Source: Schistocerca nitens (Eukaryota > Arthropoda > Insecta > Orthoptera > Acrididae). Taken from it: a stretch of 64,000 nt of DNA. A program made the position numbers and the translations under genes. The notes beneath the pieces were generated by a model that ran no database searches, was not told where the DNA came from, and saw nothing but the letters and a program-made list of their open reading frames with translations. The stretch lies in contig NC_064617.1 in the NCBI RefSeq assembly GCF_023898315.1, forward strand, positions 619,619,000 to 619,682,999, read 5' to 3'. Below are positions 46,720 through 59,170 of the stretch, piece after piece (position 1 is the first letter of the stretch; every line of letters starts with the position of its first letter).

Positions 46720-47690
46720 GTTTTCTATTAAATGGATCGCAAGCTTCATAATTCCAAGGTTTTGATGGCCTTGTGACTTCCTACATAAAGATCATCTGTG
46801 GTGCAAGGATCGGGCAGGTTTCTGCAGACCATGAGATATTTTGTGCCCTGTAGGCCGCCACACTCACATAATTCATCCTCACTAGTGCAGCCCTGTTTCC
46901 TGAGGGTCGCCTTAAATCTTGACACTTTTGTCCTCAGTCGGTTTAGATCACAATGACGAATACGGCAGATGTAAGGCCATGGCTGGTTCTTCTTTGATGT
47001 TCTTCCAATCGTTTTCAGGTAATGAATCTTGCCGTAGCTCTGTCCGTGGAGGCCCTGATGCTGATGGAATTGCTGATGTTGTGCGCATAAGGTCCCTCCC
47101 TGACCTCAGACTGGGTCTTTGTGCTTCATGTGCGAACGGAGGACTCCTGGGGACCGTTTCCTGCTACTTTTTTCCAATTTTTTCAGTTATTCTTCTGCAG
47201 ATGTCAGATAGCACTGTACCCATAACTTGATAGGGCGGCCAGTCATAATGCGTCAAATCTCATTCAATGCCATATCCATCCGTTTAACATGTGCGGAGTT
47301 GCCCCAGACTGGAACAGCATATTCTGCCGCAGAGAAGCATAGTACCAGGACAGATGCACGGAGAACGTTAGGCTGTGATCCACATGTGGTGCCAGTAAGT
47401 TTACGTACTATGTTGTTCTGGGCAGATACTTTCAGCCTTGATTTTTGGCAATGATCTTTGACTAGAATCTTGCACCAAACGCTACTGACATTCTAATTTG
47501 CCCTACTTTTAGTTCGTTCATGTCAATAGGAGCTTTCCATTTAAAAATGTATGTTTCCACAAAAAAACAATTTCTCAGTATTATCACAATCTGTTTATTG
47601 GCTAGCAGTATAAGCTCCTGACTACCAATCTGTTCTGTGAAAACCGCACAACGGTAGCACTTCCCATTCCGGAAATTTTTGCGGTGCAAG
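46720..47690 (-). mobile_element. LINE C-terminal remnant
   Basis: Minus strand reads KVSAQNNIVRKLTGTTCGSQ, VLVLCFSAAEYAVPVWGNSA and MDMALNEIRRIMTGRPIK, which is the conserved region after the RT thumb. A Cys-rich tail follows (CTSEDELCECGGLQGTKYLM). The RT core is not visible. Several shifts. Same type as other insect LINEs, clade unresolved. Confidence 0.72.
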
Positions 47691-47747
47691 TTTTAGGTGA
47701 TTCTCTCTGTAATGTTCAATATGGAAAAATATAGTGAAATCTCTATA

Positions 47748-48326
47748 CAGAGTGAGTCTTAGTAACGTTTAAAAATCCTTGAAGCAATGTAGACGATGCT
47801 GAGACAAATAATTTGAGATAATACACGTGAGGTTTCAACGTCGGGAAACAGCCCAAAAGAGGAAGACAAGTGTTATACATGTGACTTCACCAGAGGACGT
47901 TACTCTTCGCATGTACAGCGGTTAGGCTTGTCTATCCTATTCTCGCCGTTCGGGGGCAGTGCAACACATCGCTAGGGTTTTATTGTTTTCGTACTTGCAT
48001 TATTCGATATGGTATTTAACTGCTCGCAGTACTGGAAATACAAGACTACAATGAGTCTGCTTACTCTTACGTTTACGAAAACAGATTGGGCTATCGGAAC
48101 GACGCATGGCGCTGTCCCTTACCAGCAAGAGTAGGATCGACAAGCCCAACCGCTGCACGTACGTCGAGGTACGTCATTTGCTGACGTCACATGTTCAACA
48201 CGTGTCATTCCCTTTTGTGGTACTTCTCGACAGTTGCGATCCCATTTAAATCTTATTAAATTACTTATCTCAGCATCATACACGTTGCTCAGGGTTTTTT
48301 TTAAATCCCTAGTAAGAGTTACCCAG
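47748..48326. mobile_element. Foldback MITE with ~200-bp inverted-repeat arms
   Basis: The left arm (47748-47960) and right arm (about 48100-48326) are diverged inverted repeats. Examples: CAGCGGTTAGGCTTGTCTAT (47916-47935) against CAGCGGTTGGGCTTGTCGAT on the other strand, and GATGCTGAGACAAATAATTT against GATGCTGAGATAAGTAATTT. A central single-copy part is 140 bp. TA dinucleotides flank both ends (47746-47747, 48327-48328), as for Tc1/mariner-type elements. No coding capacity, so non-autonomous. Confidence 0.88.
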
Positions 48327-48328
48327 TA

Positions 48329-49470
48329 CAGCAGGCTGAAAGAATATACACCTGCCTAATATCGTGTAGCGTCCCCGCCAGCACGCCGTAGTGAAGCTAC
48401 ACGATGTGGCATGGACTCGACTAATGTCTGAAGTAGTGCTGGAGGGAACTGACACCATGTATCCTGCAGGAATGTCATTAAAACCGGTAGAGTACGAGGG
48501 GGTGGAGATCTCTTCTGAAAACCACGTTCCAAGACATCCCAAATATGCTCAGTAATGTTCATGTCTAAGGAGTTTGGCGGCCAGCGGATGTCTTTAAACT
48601 CAGACGAGTATTCCTGGAGCCACTCTGTAGCAATTATGGATGTGTGGAGTGTCGCATTGTCCTGCTGGAATTGCCGAAGTCCGTCAGAAAGCACCATAGA
48701 CATGAATGGACGCAGATTATCAGACAATGCTTACGTACGTGTCACTTGTCAGACTCTTATTTCAACGTATCAGGGGTCCCATATCACTCCAACTGCACAC
48801 ACACCACGCCATTACAGATCCTCCACCAGCTTGAACAGTCCCCTGCTGAGAAGAAGGCTCTCTGGATTCATGAGGTTGTCTCCATACCAGTTTGTGTCCA
48901 TCCTCTCGATACAATTTGAAGTGAGACTCGTCCGACCATCAACATGTTTCCAGTCATCAACAGACCAATGTCGGTGTTGACGGGCCCAGGCGAGGCGTAA
49001 GGGTTTGTGTCGTGCAGTCTTCAAGAGCCCCTGTCGATGATGTTTCGTTGAATGGTTCGCACGCTGACACTTGTTAATGGCCCAGCACTGAAATCTGTAG
49101 CACTTTGCGGAAGGGTTGCACTTCTGTCGCACTGAACGATTCTCTTCAGTCGTCATTGGTCCCTTTCTTGTAGGATATTTTTCTGGCCGCAGCGATGTCG
49201 AAGATTTGATGTTTTACCAGATCCCTGGTATTCAAGGTACACTAGTGAAATGGTCGTACGGGAAAATCCCCACTTCATTGCTGCCTCGGAGATGCTGTGT
49301 GCCATCGCTCGTGCGCCGACTATAACAACACGTTCAGACTCACTTGAAACTTGATAACCAGGCATTGTAGCGGCAGTACCGAGCAAACAACTGCGCCACA
49401 CACTTGTGTTACTTAGGCGTTTCGGACCACAGCGCCCTATTCTGCCTGTTTACATATCTCTGTATTTGAA
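48329..49470 (-). mobile_element. Tc1-like DNA transposon fossil
   Basis: Minus strand. The N-terminal part (49153-49401) has MAHSISEAAMKWGFSRTTIS helix-turn-helix. Next come ARHKPLRLAWARQHRHWSVD (48812-49156), SDESHFKLYREDGHKL in a shifted frame, and FQQDNATLHTS and SLDMNITEHIWDVLERGFQK (48356-48727). The three catalytic blocks are still recognisable, but frames are broken in at least two places. It starts right after the TA of the MITE. Ends approximate. Confidence 0.85.
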
Positions 49471-49473
49471 TAA

Positions 49474-49669
49474 CCGGCCACTGTGGCCGAGTGGTTCTAG
49501 GCGCTTCAGTCCGGAACCACGCTGCTGCTACAGTCGCAGGTTCGAATCCTGCTTCGAGCATGGATGTGTGTGATGTCCTTGGGTTGGTTAGGTTTAAGTA
49601 GTTCTAAGTCTAGGGGACTGCTGACCTCAGATGTTAAGTCCCATAGTGCTTAGAGCCGTTTGAACCATC
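49474..49669 (+). mobile_element. tRNA-derived SINE, family A
   Basis: CCGGCCACTGTGGCCGAGTG to GTTTGAACCATCT. No clear direct repeats; the left flank is the end of the Tc1 fossil. Confidence 0.9.
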
Positions 49670-50479
49670 TGCATGCCTATACCAGTTTCTTTGGCGCTTC
49701 ATTGTAGGTATGTCCACTTGAGTGTCAGTGACTATTGTACAGAAAGAAGGGCTAATTTAGTAACAGCGTCATTAGAATGTCCACAGCGCTCTACATATTA
49801 AGAGAACTTCTGGGATCATGAGTTTTACAGAAAATAGGTGAGTTATCTCAGAAAAATTGAGGCACCCCATATGCCAATGACTTGTTTTGATAGAAGTTAC
49901 TGGGAGAGACAGGGATGGAAGAGATATTATACCTTTTCAACATCTTGATTAAATAAACTAAAAGTACCTTCATCAAAGCAATATAAATGCTGCTGAAAAA
50001 GAATTCGCCGTGGACAGCTTACCTGACCGAAATAATAAACGAAGATTTATTTCAGAGATGTGTGGGATAAATAGGTGTTTGAGGTTGCGTATTAACTGTA
50101 AGTCTGAAAATTTTCAGGAAACTAACTCTCAGTTTCTTAAGCCAACTTGCAATTATTTTCCAGAAAAAGTCTCAGCTACCGTCCCCACCACTGCGTTACG
50201 AAGCTATATTACCTCCGTCCTATGGTGTACTTCAAATGTGTGTGTGAATAACGAAAAGTATTTAAATCTTATGAAGCATTATGTAATGTGCAGGGTAGCA
50301 TACTACTGAGAATTGCAAGTGCTTAGAATACCACTTGTGCTGAAGCTCTTCCCATATTATCAGGAATACGTCCCTCATGAAGAATGGAGTGAAATATGAG
50401 AAAATGTCAGTAAACCTGTCTTACTGCTAAAATAGGGCGACTAGTCTTAGGTCTCTCACAGTATGGGGGATTGTCTACA
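49670..50479. other. No gene seen
   Basis: A-rich sequence with a 99-codon open frame at 50010-50309 that shows no known domain. Confidence 0.45.
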
Positions 50480-52180
50480 AATAGAGCACATTCTATCCTA
50501 ATAGGGTACAATGTTTTTTACAACTGAGGATGAGCCTGAACCTACGTATCTGGACTGAGGAAGAACATTTAAAGCTGTGACTGAACGGAATTTGAAACAC
50601 CCGAAAAATACTTGGGTGCTGTATTTATTTCAAAGGTATTACCGACTTCGACATGGCTGATGGCGGTGGGCCGGAGCAAACGTTTAAGGAAGTGATAACA
50701 ACTATGACTACCGGTCTTACAAAGAACTTTAAGAAAGGTTGGAAGATACTTTGGCCAGTAAGAGTGACAGAACTGAAAGAGGTGAGTATCTGAATAGTCA
50801 GCATTAAATTCTGAGTGCTAAGAATGATGATGTGGAGCAAAAATGGTAAAAGTTCAGAAGTATCGTTCAATATGTCTTAGACAAATATGTCCCGAGAAAG
50901 GTCTTAAGGTATGGAAATACCCACTGTGGTTTAATATGTGAGTGAGAAAACTACTGTGTAAACAAAGAGTGCTTCGTACGAACGTCAAGATGGCAGATGT
51001 TGAGATAACCCATTCCGGAACAGAAAAGCAACAGAAATCACAAATAGTGGAAAGGCATCACGATGAGATGGGATATCTCTAAAATTCTACGAAGTTTATG
51101 AGAAAGAAGTTGCACCCTTTCTAGTGGCAATTTATCGTTGATCGCTGGAGCAACGAAGAGTACTTAGCGACTGGAAAAAGCGCAGATTGTTCCTGTTTCC
51201 AAGAAGGGTCGTAGGACAGATGCACAAGATTATAGACCTATGTCGTTGACATCAATCTGTTATAGAATTATGGAACATATTTTATTCTCAGGAATCATGA
51301 AGTTTTTGGAAAAAGAAAATCTCCTGTATAAAAATCAATATGGACTCCTCGTAAACAAAATCTCGCCAAATTCAGCTGGCTCTGTTCCCCATGTGATCCA
51401 TAGCTCTGTAGACAACGGCGCTCAGGTTAATGCCGTGACCCTTGCTTCCGAAAGGCTTTTGATAACGTCCCGCGCTGCCTTTCGGAGCAAAACCCACGAC
51501 CTTACCGAGTATCGGACCAAATCTGTCACGGTATTCTAAACCGCCTTGCAAACAGAATTCAACACGACTTTCTTAACGATACAAAATCAAAAGATGTAAA
51601 GGTAATTCAGGATTTAGCACAAGGACGTGTCATAGGACCGATACTGTTTACACTGTATCTAAATGGTCTGGTATAAACCGTCGGAAACCCTTTGAGGCTG
51701 TCCGGAGAAAATACGGTTAAGAAAAGAGAAACGTCAGAATGTAATAACAGTTTGCAGAATGACCTGCAGAGGCTTGATGAGTGTTGCAGTCTCTGGCAGT
51801 TGACCCTGAACGTAAAGAAATGTAATATGTTGCGCACACATGGAAAAAGAAATACACTACTGTATAACTTCGTTATTGATAACAGATTTCTGAAAACAAT
51901 ATCCACCGTAAAGAATTGGTTCAGATGGCTCTGAGCACTATAGGAATTAACATCTGAGGTCATCAATCCCCTAGAACTTAGAACTACTTAAACCTGACTG
52001 ACCTAAGGACATCACAAACATCCATGCCCGAGGCAGGATTCGAATTTGCGACCGGAGCGGTCGGGCGGTTACAGACTGAAGCGCCTAGAACCACTCGCTC
52101 ACACAGGCCGGCCCACCGTAAAACATCTACGATGAAAGTTTGTGTGGAACAGCATAAGACACTACTAGATTGGCTTTCAA
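50480..52180 (+). mobile_element. LINE fossil, same family as 25515-26734
   Basis: Plus-strand RT blocks: KYVPRKV-type at 50882, VPVSKKGRRTDAQDYRPMSL at about 51195, CYRIMEHILFSGIMKFLEKE at 51261, and YKNQYGLLVNKIS (family: NQHGFR). A degraded motif A is near 51450, RVIGPILFTLYLNGL (motif B end) near 51628, and LDECCSLWQLTLNVKKCNML at about 51772. Frames broken at many points. A SINE interrupts 51913-52112. Confidence 0.82.
51913..52112 (-). mobile_element. tRNA-derived SINE, family A, inside the LINE
   Basis: Complete copy. Exact 10-bp duplication CCACCGTAAA at 51903-51912 and 52113-52122, within the LINE's VKYL-type block. Confidence 0.94.
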
Positions 52181-54429
52181 TTATATGCTTTACAATCCAT
52201 TTTTTTCAGTTGGGTGCGTTACCATATATCTTTAAATTGGCAGCTGCAAAAATGAAAAAAAAAAAAAAAAAACCAGGCAGTGTTACAAGTTTGCTCCGAA
52301 GCCATGCATACAGTATATGATACCTATGGTCACGAAGGGAATGGGCGAGAGTTGCGATAAATATTTATGCATTACGTGAAAGTGTTACGTACGCAACGTC
52401 TTGTAAAAGACGTGTAATATCATTTAGCCATGTACTGATGTCAGCGATTCACGAGAAAAGGCAACTGCAGTCTACTAATGCAGCTGCTGTACGTCTTTCT
52501 TGTTTACAATCAAAAGCTTGTATTTCAATAAGTACAGACTAAATAACATTTCTCTTATTCGACGCCATGTCTATTCTGAGATGCAGAGAATTAATCAGTA
52601 CTGTAACGTCGCAAGTTAACGCGCGATAACATTCGTTGCTATACAGCCCGCAGTCTGTTAATTATTTTTCATTTTCGTAATATAAAAATCAGACAAAATT
52701 ATTATTGGTGTCTTTGTTGTGGGAGTATATGTAAGTGTGTGCGTGGGACATTCGTCAAATTTTAATGTTGCATTATATACCGTCTTAAGTAACCGGCAAG
52801 AGTTACACCCAAACCTGTCATGGGAAAAGGGTCGTAGAGAATTTACCCACTTTGCTGATGACGTATGCCTAGGTGCGATTGCTACTGTAACAGAGCAGCC
52901 AGAAAGTCAGCTGGAGTATTACCTGTATCTGAAGGATATTTCCTGGTTCATTGCCTTTTCGTTTTCCTTTATTAAACATTGCTTTAGTATTTGTATATCA
53001 GAATGACGTAGATGCGTCTGTGTGTAAGGATTGGTGCAGGTCAGTTTTGGCGCGAGTATGATCATGAACGAGCATTTTGATTGGCAGCGAGTATGGTTAG
53101 CCAATCAGAATTGAGACGGTTTACATTCGTTACCTGAGAGTTATACTGGGAGTGACGCCACGAGAAGAGAGTCGCTTGCCAGCTTCTGTCGCGGAAGGAC
53201 ATGTTAGGTGATGTTTCTCATTATGTGTAAAATGAAGGAATATTGAGTTCATCACGATTGATACGTGTCGCAATTAACGCTGATGTAGTTACGGTCAGTT
53301 TTGTAAAGTTTGGAAGTTCTAGAACGGTTTAATTGGACAAATATTTGCGTGTGAAATTTGGCCTTTATAGTATCCGCTTGGCATGTTTCAGTGTTCAACT
53401 ACTGAGCATTTTTTGGCGAGCACTTTCTTTTCTGAGAAATCCACAAGAAGGACCGAATGTATTAACTCAAATTAATGGTGAAATTAATGACTGTGAAAAC
53501 GTTGTTTAATTTGGGTCGGGTTTGGATAGATCTCTGGCTGCAGTGAGTGTGAAATGAGTACACGAATTGTGAACGTGAAGAAAATAGCCAATAGTTTAAA
53601 TGTGGACTGAATAGTGCCGTTTCTTTGGCTAGATGAACAAAAATAAACCTTTTTGTGTGGAAATTTAGGACATTATTTTCTAGAACCGAATCCATTTTCT
53701 GACAGCACGAAAAAATGTTTAATGACAATTTTTTCTGCAGAACTTTATTTCATAACTAGAGTTGCGCGGTCTCAGTAATTGTATATATTAGATGGTCTTT
53801 TTTATCAATGCTGCTTTTACATCATCTTGTAAGTATCTACTTTACCGAGTGAAGGGACATCGAGCAGACGTCGTTCTGCGGTAAGTGAATTATAATTAGC
53901 AGCCGGCGCACACGGAATTTCAAAACCTGCCCTGCCGCAGTACGATGTAAGCTTATCTAAGCAAATGGAGCATTACAATTATTTTTCTACATTCCGGGCA
54001 TAATACATATTGAGATTGCTTAGAGTACCATAGTTTGTTGTCGCATTAAGGTCACCGGTAGAATACTAATCGCTGACTTAAAAGACTACACTTGCCCTTT
54101 GGGAAAGCAAAAAGCTGAAAGTTGAGTCACTTGTTGCGCTGCTGCAAAACTGACTTTATTTAAACGAAGTAAATCTGCATCCCAAGGTGCGTTTCACAAT
54201 GTGCATGATTAATTGAGAAGCACAGGTTTTGGACTCTAAGCAGTTTTTCTGAAACGATTGCAACGGTTGGATGCCACTTAAGCGAAGTGGATGTCCCTAA
54301 CCAATTACCAAATTGAAAAAAAGGGAGCTGCAGTGTAACATGGTATCAGATTCACGTTTAGTTTCTGGCGAATCACCATATCACTGAGAGGTGACTGCTA
54401 GGTTAAAAGGCAACGTAAAAAAGAAACTG
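52181..54429. other. No gene seen
   Basis: AT-rich DNA. A poly-A run at 52257-52273. A short FADDVCL-like match at 52848 is too small to call an RT remnant. Confidence 0.45.
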
Positions 54430-54495
54430 AAGCGTCCGGGATTTGATCCTGCTACCTTTCGGTACGCAGCCAAACACTGTACCACTTAATCTTCT
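54430..54495 (-). mobile_element. Possible tRNA-like SINE head
   Basis: Minus strand TAAGTGGTACAGTGTTTGG resembles an A box and GGATCAAATCCCGG a B box, 30-40 bp apart. No flanking duplications or tail seen. Confidence 0.35.
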
Positions 54496-55059
54496 TCATT
54501 TTGTTCGTCACTGCCCCTATCATTTGTTGTACGCGGACGTCAAATGACACCTCTTCAAATTAATGCAATACTTTACTCCGTTTTGTTTTATCACAGGAAG
54601 TACAACATGCAGAGTCATCGTTCCAGCACTAGCAGCAGTAAAAGCAGGTGCGACGTAGCTCGAGCTCTTCTGCTCTCTGTAGTTACGGCCTCTGTTCGGT
54701 ACGTGTCACCGTTTTCACCACTTAACGCTAATTCATCTTCATTCAGATAATTACTACGATATGTTTATAAGTAACATATAAAAGTCTTCCATACGGAACA
54801 GTGTATCTATTAGTGAACAAAAGGATCAAAATCCCTACAGCATTTCCTGAGACTAACCTGCACATACAGACGAACGCTTGGAGGCGATTTCAGCATATGT
54901 CTTTATCACACTGTTCTACAAGAACACTAGACGTGATCCTAAAAGCTAACGTTACATTACAGTATCTGTATGTTGCAGAGTTTTGGAACGTATTCTGAGT
55001 TCAAGAGAATGACATTCTCCACGCGAACACTATGGGTTGCGGAAACACTGGTCATGGGG
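54496..55059. other. No gene seen
   Basis: No recognised repeat or coding region. Confidence 0.4.
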
Positions 55060-55612
55060 AACCGAACTCGGACTTTTCTCATTTGACACTACGAAAGAAA
55101 TTGACCAAAGCAGCTGTGTGGTTGCAGTATTAGTTCTCTACTGAAATGTATTTGACTCTGTGTGGAACAAACTATCAGGACTATTGATTTCTTGGTAGAG
55201 AGCACATAGCGTGTCGTTTTGGATGGGAATTTTCGACTAATGGAGAAGTAACTTCAGGCGTGCCTCAGGAATGTCTTTCGGGATCCTTGCTGTTCTTGTT
55301 TGGTGATAATGCGGCAGAGAATATTAGCAGTAACCTCAAATTTTTGCGGAAGAGGAAATTATTTGTAATGTGTACATCAAGAAGCTACATAAACTGCAGA
55401 TATTTCAAAGTCTGCATGTAAGTCGTGTATGTAATGATTGTAGATATATGAAATGGAATGATTACATGAGGTTCCATGTGCAAGCGCAGAATTCTACTTA
55501 CTGGTAGCTTTTCTTCAGTTTACAGAAGAAAATTCAATCGACAAAGGAAGTAGCTTACAGAAGACCCTTCTGTATGAGAAGGTTGCTCAAAAATTGGGAT
55601 CCAAGTCAGACA
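55060..55612 (+). mobile_element. LINE fossil, same family as 25515-26734
   Basis: Shifted frames show VFDSVWNKLSG (motif A region), VTSGVPQECLSGSLLFLF (motif B), and at the right end STKEVAYRRPF followed by NWDPSQ, matching STKEVAYKTLV...WDPYQ of the copy at 26 kb. Motif C is not evident. Heavily decayed. Confidence 0.68.
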
Positions 55613-56739
55613 GCAAAATTCAATGAAAGTCTTGGTCGCAACTGATGTTCATTTTGGTTGTCAACCGGTTTCGGTGTATAATTTAGACCATATTCAGGCC
55701 ATAAGTACTGCACAAGTAATACATATTCCGAGGGATTTCTGTACTGAGAGATGGAATATGACGATAGCACTGTTGACGAAAGTTTAAAAGTCGTCACCTG
55801 ATTTCATGTAACTTTTATCATTGTAATGAAGATAGTCTTAGAGCTATCGAAACTCGGTTAGTATGTTATTAAAAAAGTTGTGTGCAATTGGTTCGCTGAC
55901 TGTTACATTTTATATAATAAAAAATATGTTACTTTGACCAAGTATCGTTGCTGGAGGCGATGGGCGGAGCAACTGCTGAATAAGGCAGCATTCGTCGAGA
56001 ATGTGTACTACAATCCCCGCTCATCGCATCATTGACAAGCAGACACGTACTCTTTACGTGAGGTATCTTACTTTAAATGGTATAGTTCAACATTCCAAGA
56101 AAAATATATACAAGAATTATGTACATAAGGGAAAAAAATAAAGCGTAACATAACCTCTTTAAAATAAAGAAACGCTATAAGAGACACTATTTGATAGATT
56201 TTTGTGTAGACTCTCCTCTATGGGCATTTATATGAATTCGTTGAAAGTAGTCGTAGCCGAAATTTTAGTATTGGTCACTATAGCAATGGCTTGCCGGTAT
56301 CGATAATTACTATCCAACGAAGCCCACCACAGACACCGTGGCAGTGGACGGAACACTGAGAAGACGGCAACTGTTCGATGGCTTGGAATCTGATCGTCGT
56401 ATTTCAGCTCTGACAGTCGACAGTAGCAAAGAAACTGCGTGCCACAATTTTGCCTTCGGTGGTCAGAAGAAACAACTGAAAATATCACTAGCCAAGGGAC
56501 GTACACTACTATCAAAGAACCTGGTTATTAACTTCGACGATTCCTGGTTTCAAAATCTGAGCGTGCTGTTTAACATTATACGAAACGTTGCGTGGAGTAT
56601 AGTAGTGCAATGGCATTATAAATAAATTGTGTGTGAGATAACATTTCATTACTTTACACCGATTGCTGTACACTGTCCTCTGAAAGAAGCAGTTCGGTTC
56701 ACACGCGGACCGAAACTACTGCGCAAACATCAGCATAGT
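55613..56739. other. No gene seen
   Basis: Contains a TTTCGGTG...CCATATTCAGG motif at 55669-55699 that recurs in the window. Confidence 0.45.
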
Positions 56740-57303
56740 AGACAGATAACACTACAAACCGGAAACCTACATGGGGGGACCACATCGAATATGTTCCCAA
56801 CAGAGTGGACGCGATGCTCAAACAACTCTACCGAATGCTCAACAGGGAAAGCACACTGAATAGGAGGGTGTCGAGGTCCATATAGATGACACTGATTAGA
56901 CCTACGATTACGTACGCAGCTCCCGTCTGGGCATATGCAGCTCCTACAAGACTGAGCCGCCTGCAGATCATACGGAACAAAGTGCTACGAATCATTAGCA
57001 ACGCTCCATGCTACACACGCACCATTGACCTTCGCAGTGAATACCGCCTTGAAACCCTCAAGGAAGTATTCAAAAAACACGCCATACGACTGTACATGAA
57101 CTCGAGACACTCGAACAATCCTTTCATCCTTACTCTGGGAAACAACCATAGGTGGAAGCATAAGCGGCCAAAGCTAGGGCATAACTACCTACTGCAAGCT
57201 AACATACACCAACAAGCGACAAACGTCGGCAAGCCCCTCCATATCAGCAACGTTGACTGGATATACCAGCTGTTGTTAAATCCGACCAACAGGCTACAGT
57301 AGG
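56740..57303 (+). mobile_element. Jockey-like LINE ORF2 C-terminal fragment
   Basis: An open frame at 56886-57302 (138 residues) reads TLIRPTITYAAPVWAYAAPT, IIRNKVLRIISNAPCYTRT and LRSEYRLETLKEVFKKHAIR, the post-thumb region of jockey-type RTs. Just upstream, in frame apart from one stop at about 56883, is LYRMLNRESTLNRRVSRSI. Upstream RT domain is missing (5' truncated). Probable 3' UTR continues to about 57700. Confidence 0.8.
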
Positions 57304-58073
57304 GAAACAGACGAGCTCGCCCAATGACGCACAAACAAATCTCCAAGATCAGTGTACACTGTGCATATGATATATGATCTATCGGACACACAACAAAGAT
57401 GGAGCTGTTACAGGTATGCTGACCCTGACCGAGAGATCAACACCGGCACCCAGCGGCAGCCGCCGAGTAACAGCACCGAACAACGTCAAAGGTATCGACA
57501 TGCATGAGACCCACTACTGACAAAGCCTACCGTTGCATGGCGTGTCTCATGCACCAAGAAGCCACTACTGCTCTTACTACCCGACCTAACTATCGCAGAG
57601 GTTTTTTTTCCCTTGGCTCTTGCCTTGGCACTTTTTTTCCTGTGCCCTTAAAACCGCTACCCGTCATTCAACCTTCGACCCAATCTATCTCCAGATGAGC
57701 TCGTATTAATGGTTAACCTTAACCAAATGTACGCAAGCATCGCAGTACCCACATCCTGCGACACCTCACTTTAGTGAAAACTAACCCTTATGCAGAGATG
57801 GCAGTAGACCTTTTGAGTTGGCCATCATGCCGGTGTGGGCGTGCAGTAGCAACACCTTAAAAAATCTGAAAGAATGCTTTCTAAAATTCCAAGTCAAATA
57901 AAATAACATGTGACACTGTACGTATACACAGAAGGTCCGACTAAAGGTTACACCATTGTTCCACTCGCGGAAATGTGCCACGGAAACGATGGAAAACCTG
58001 AAGTGCCAGACGTTTTAAGGTGGTCTCTAACTGTCCTGCGAAAGCCTTCTTACAAACTTTCAGATGCAATTAT
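57304..58073. other. Probable LINE 3' UTR and unassigned DNA
   Basis: No coding region recognised. The first 400 bp are likely the 3' UTR of the jockey-like fragment. Confidence 0.4.
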
Positions 58074-58560
58074 CAGGTGATTATAATTAAAGTACAGTTA
58101 CTCACAGAAGTCCAGTGTGAGCTGTAGTAATCGTACGGGAGCGGAACTTGAAGATATGCTAATGAGTTAACGGGGACTCAATTTACGCTGAAAAAAAAGT
58201 TCCAGGTTAGGACACCAGGTGCAAATCTGACGCTGTGAACGCAAGAAACACGTGTGGAAATGTTTCCATATGTAATGAATCAGGGACGGGACGTGGGCAC
58301 AAAAAGTCAAACAAGTGAGAAAGGAATAATGTACATGTTATTGCTAACCGCCGCTGACACAATCTGTTCAGAATAAGCACCGGAGTCGTCGACGAGACGC
58401 TGTATCTGTAAAACGATGTGATCAACAGCATTTATGATGATATCTGAGCAACGTATTCCTGTAGACTATCTTTCAGCCCAGGTAGAGACCGAGCCAAAAG
58501 TCACACGGATTCAGATCAGATGTTCCTGTGTGTCATGCATGTAGAAGACCTCAGTCAATA

Positions 58561-58670
58561 GCCGGCCGGGGTGGCCGAGTGGTTCTAGGCGCTACAGTCT
58601 GGAACCGCGAGACCGCTACTGTCGCAGGTTCTAATCCTCCCATAGTGCTCAGAGCCACTTGAACCATTTG
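58561..58670 (+). mobile_element. tRNA-derived SINE, family A, internal deletion
   Basis: Head GCCGGCCGGGGTGGCCGAGT is followed by AATCCTCCCATAGTG, which skips about 90 bp of body and joins the tail. Confidence 0.88.
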
Positions 58671-58702
58671 AACAGCCTTTCACGAACGTGTTATTGACTG
58701 AG

Positions 58703-58898
58703 GTTCAAAAATGGCTCTGAGCACTATGGAACTTAACTTCTGAGGTCATTAGTCCCCTAGAACCTAGAACTACTTAAACCTAACTAACCTAAGGACATCA
58801 CACACATCCATGCCCGAGGCAGGATTGGAACCTGCGACCGTAGTGGTCGCTCGGTTCCAGACTGAAACGCATAGAACCGCTCGGCCACACCGGCCGGC
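58703..58898 (-). mobile_element. tRNA-derived SINE, family A
   Basis: Full-length reverse copy, 32 bp from a plus-strand copy, so the pair forms an inverted arrangement. Confidence 0.92.
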
Positions 58899-59170
58899 TG
58901 AAAGGCAGTATTAAGCAGATCTTTCACTGGCCGAGCGAGATGACGTGTTGCCTCATCTTGCATGAAAACAGTGGTTTCCGTACAGTAGCCCTCTTCCGAA
59001 GCGGGAGTCAGACACTGTACTTGAACGTCTCTAACTGGCGCTCTGGACGTATTCTCTTCAAAGAAGAACGGACCGAGAACAAAGTTGCTTGTGAAGCCAC
59101 TTCACACAGTCACGTACGGCGAATGCACTGGCTCTTGGTGAAAAAAAAATGAACCGGTCTAACCGTTTGG

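Larger units (their letters stand above)
58074..59170 (-). mobile_element. IS630/Tc1-mariner fossil with two SINEs
   Basis: The left end CAGGTGATTATAATTAAAGT matches the terminus of the element at 8229. Minus strand includes SDLNPCDFWLGLYLG near 58500, the family's third catalytic block region. SINEs interrupt at 58561-58670 and 58703-58898. Right end not found. Confidence 0.62.

Noticed and set aside
52840-52920. FADDVCL-like peptide as an RT remnant
   Set aside because: A single short motif without neighbouring RT blocks.
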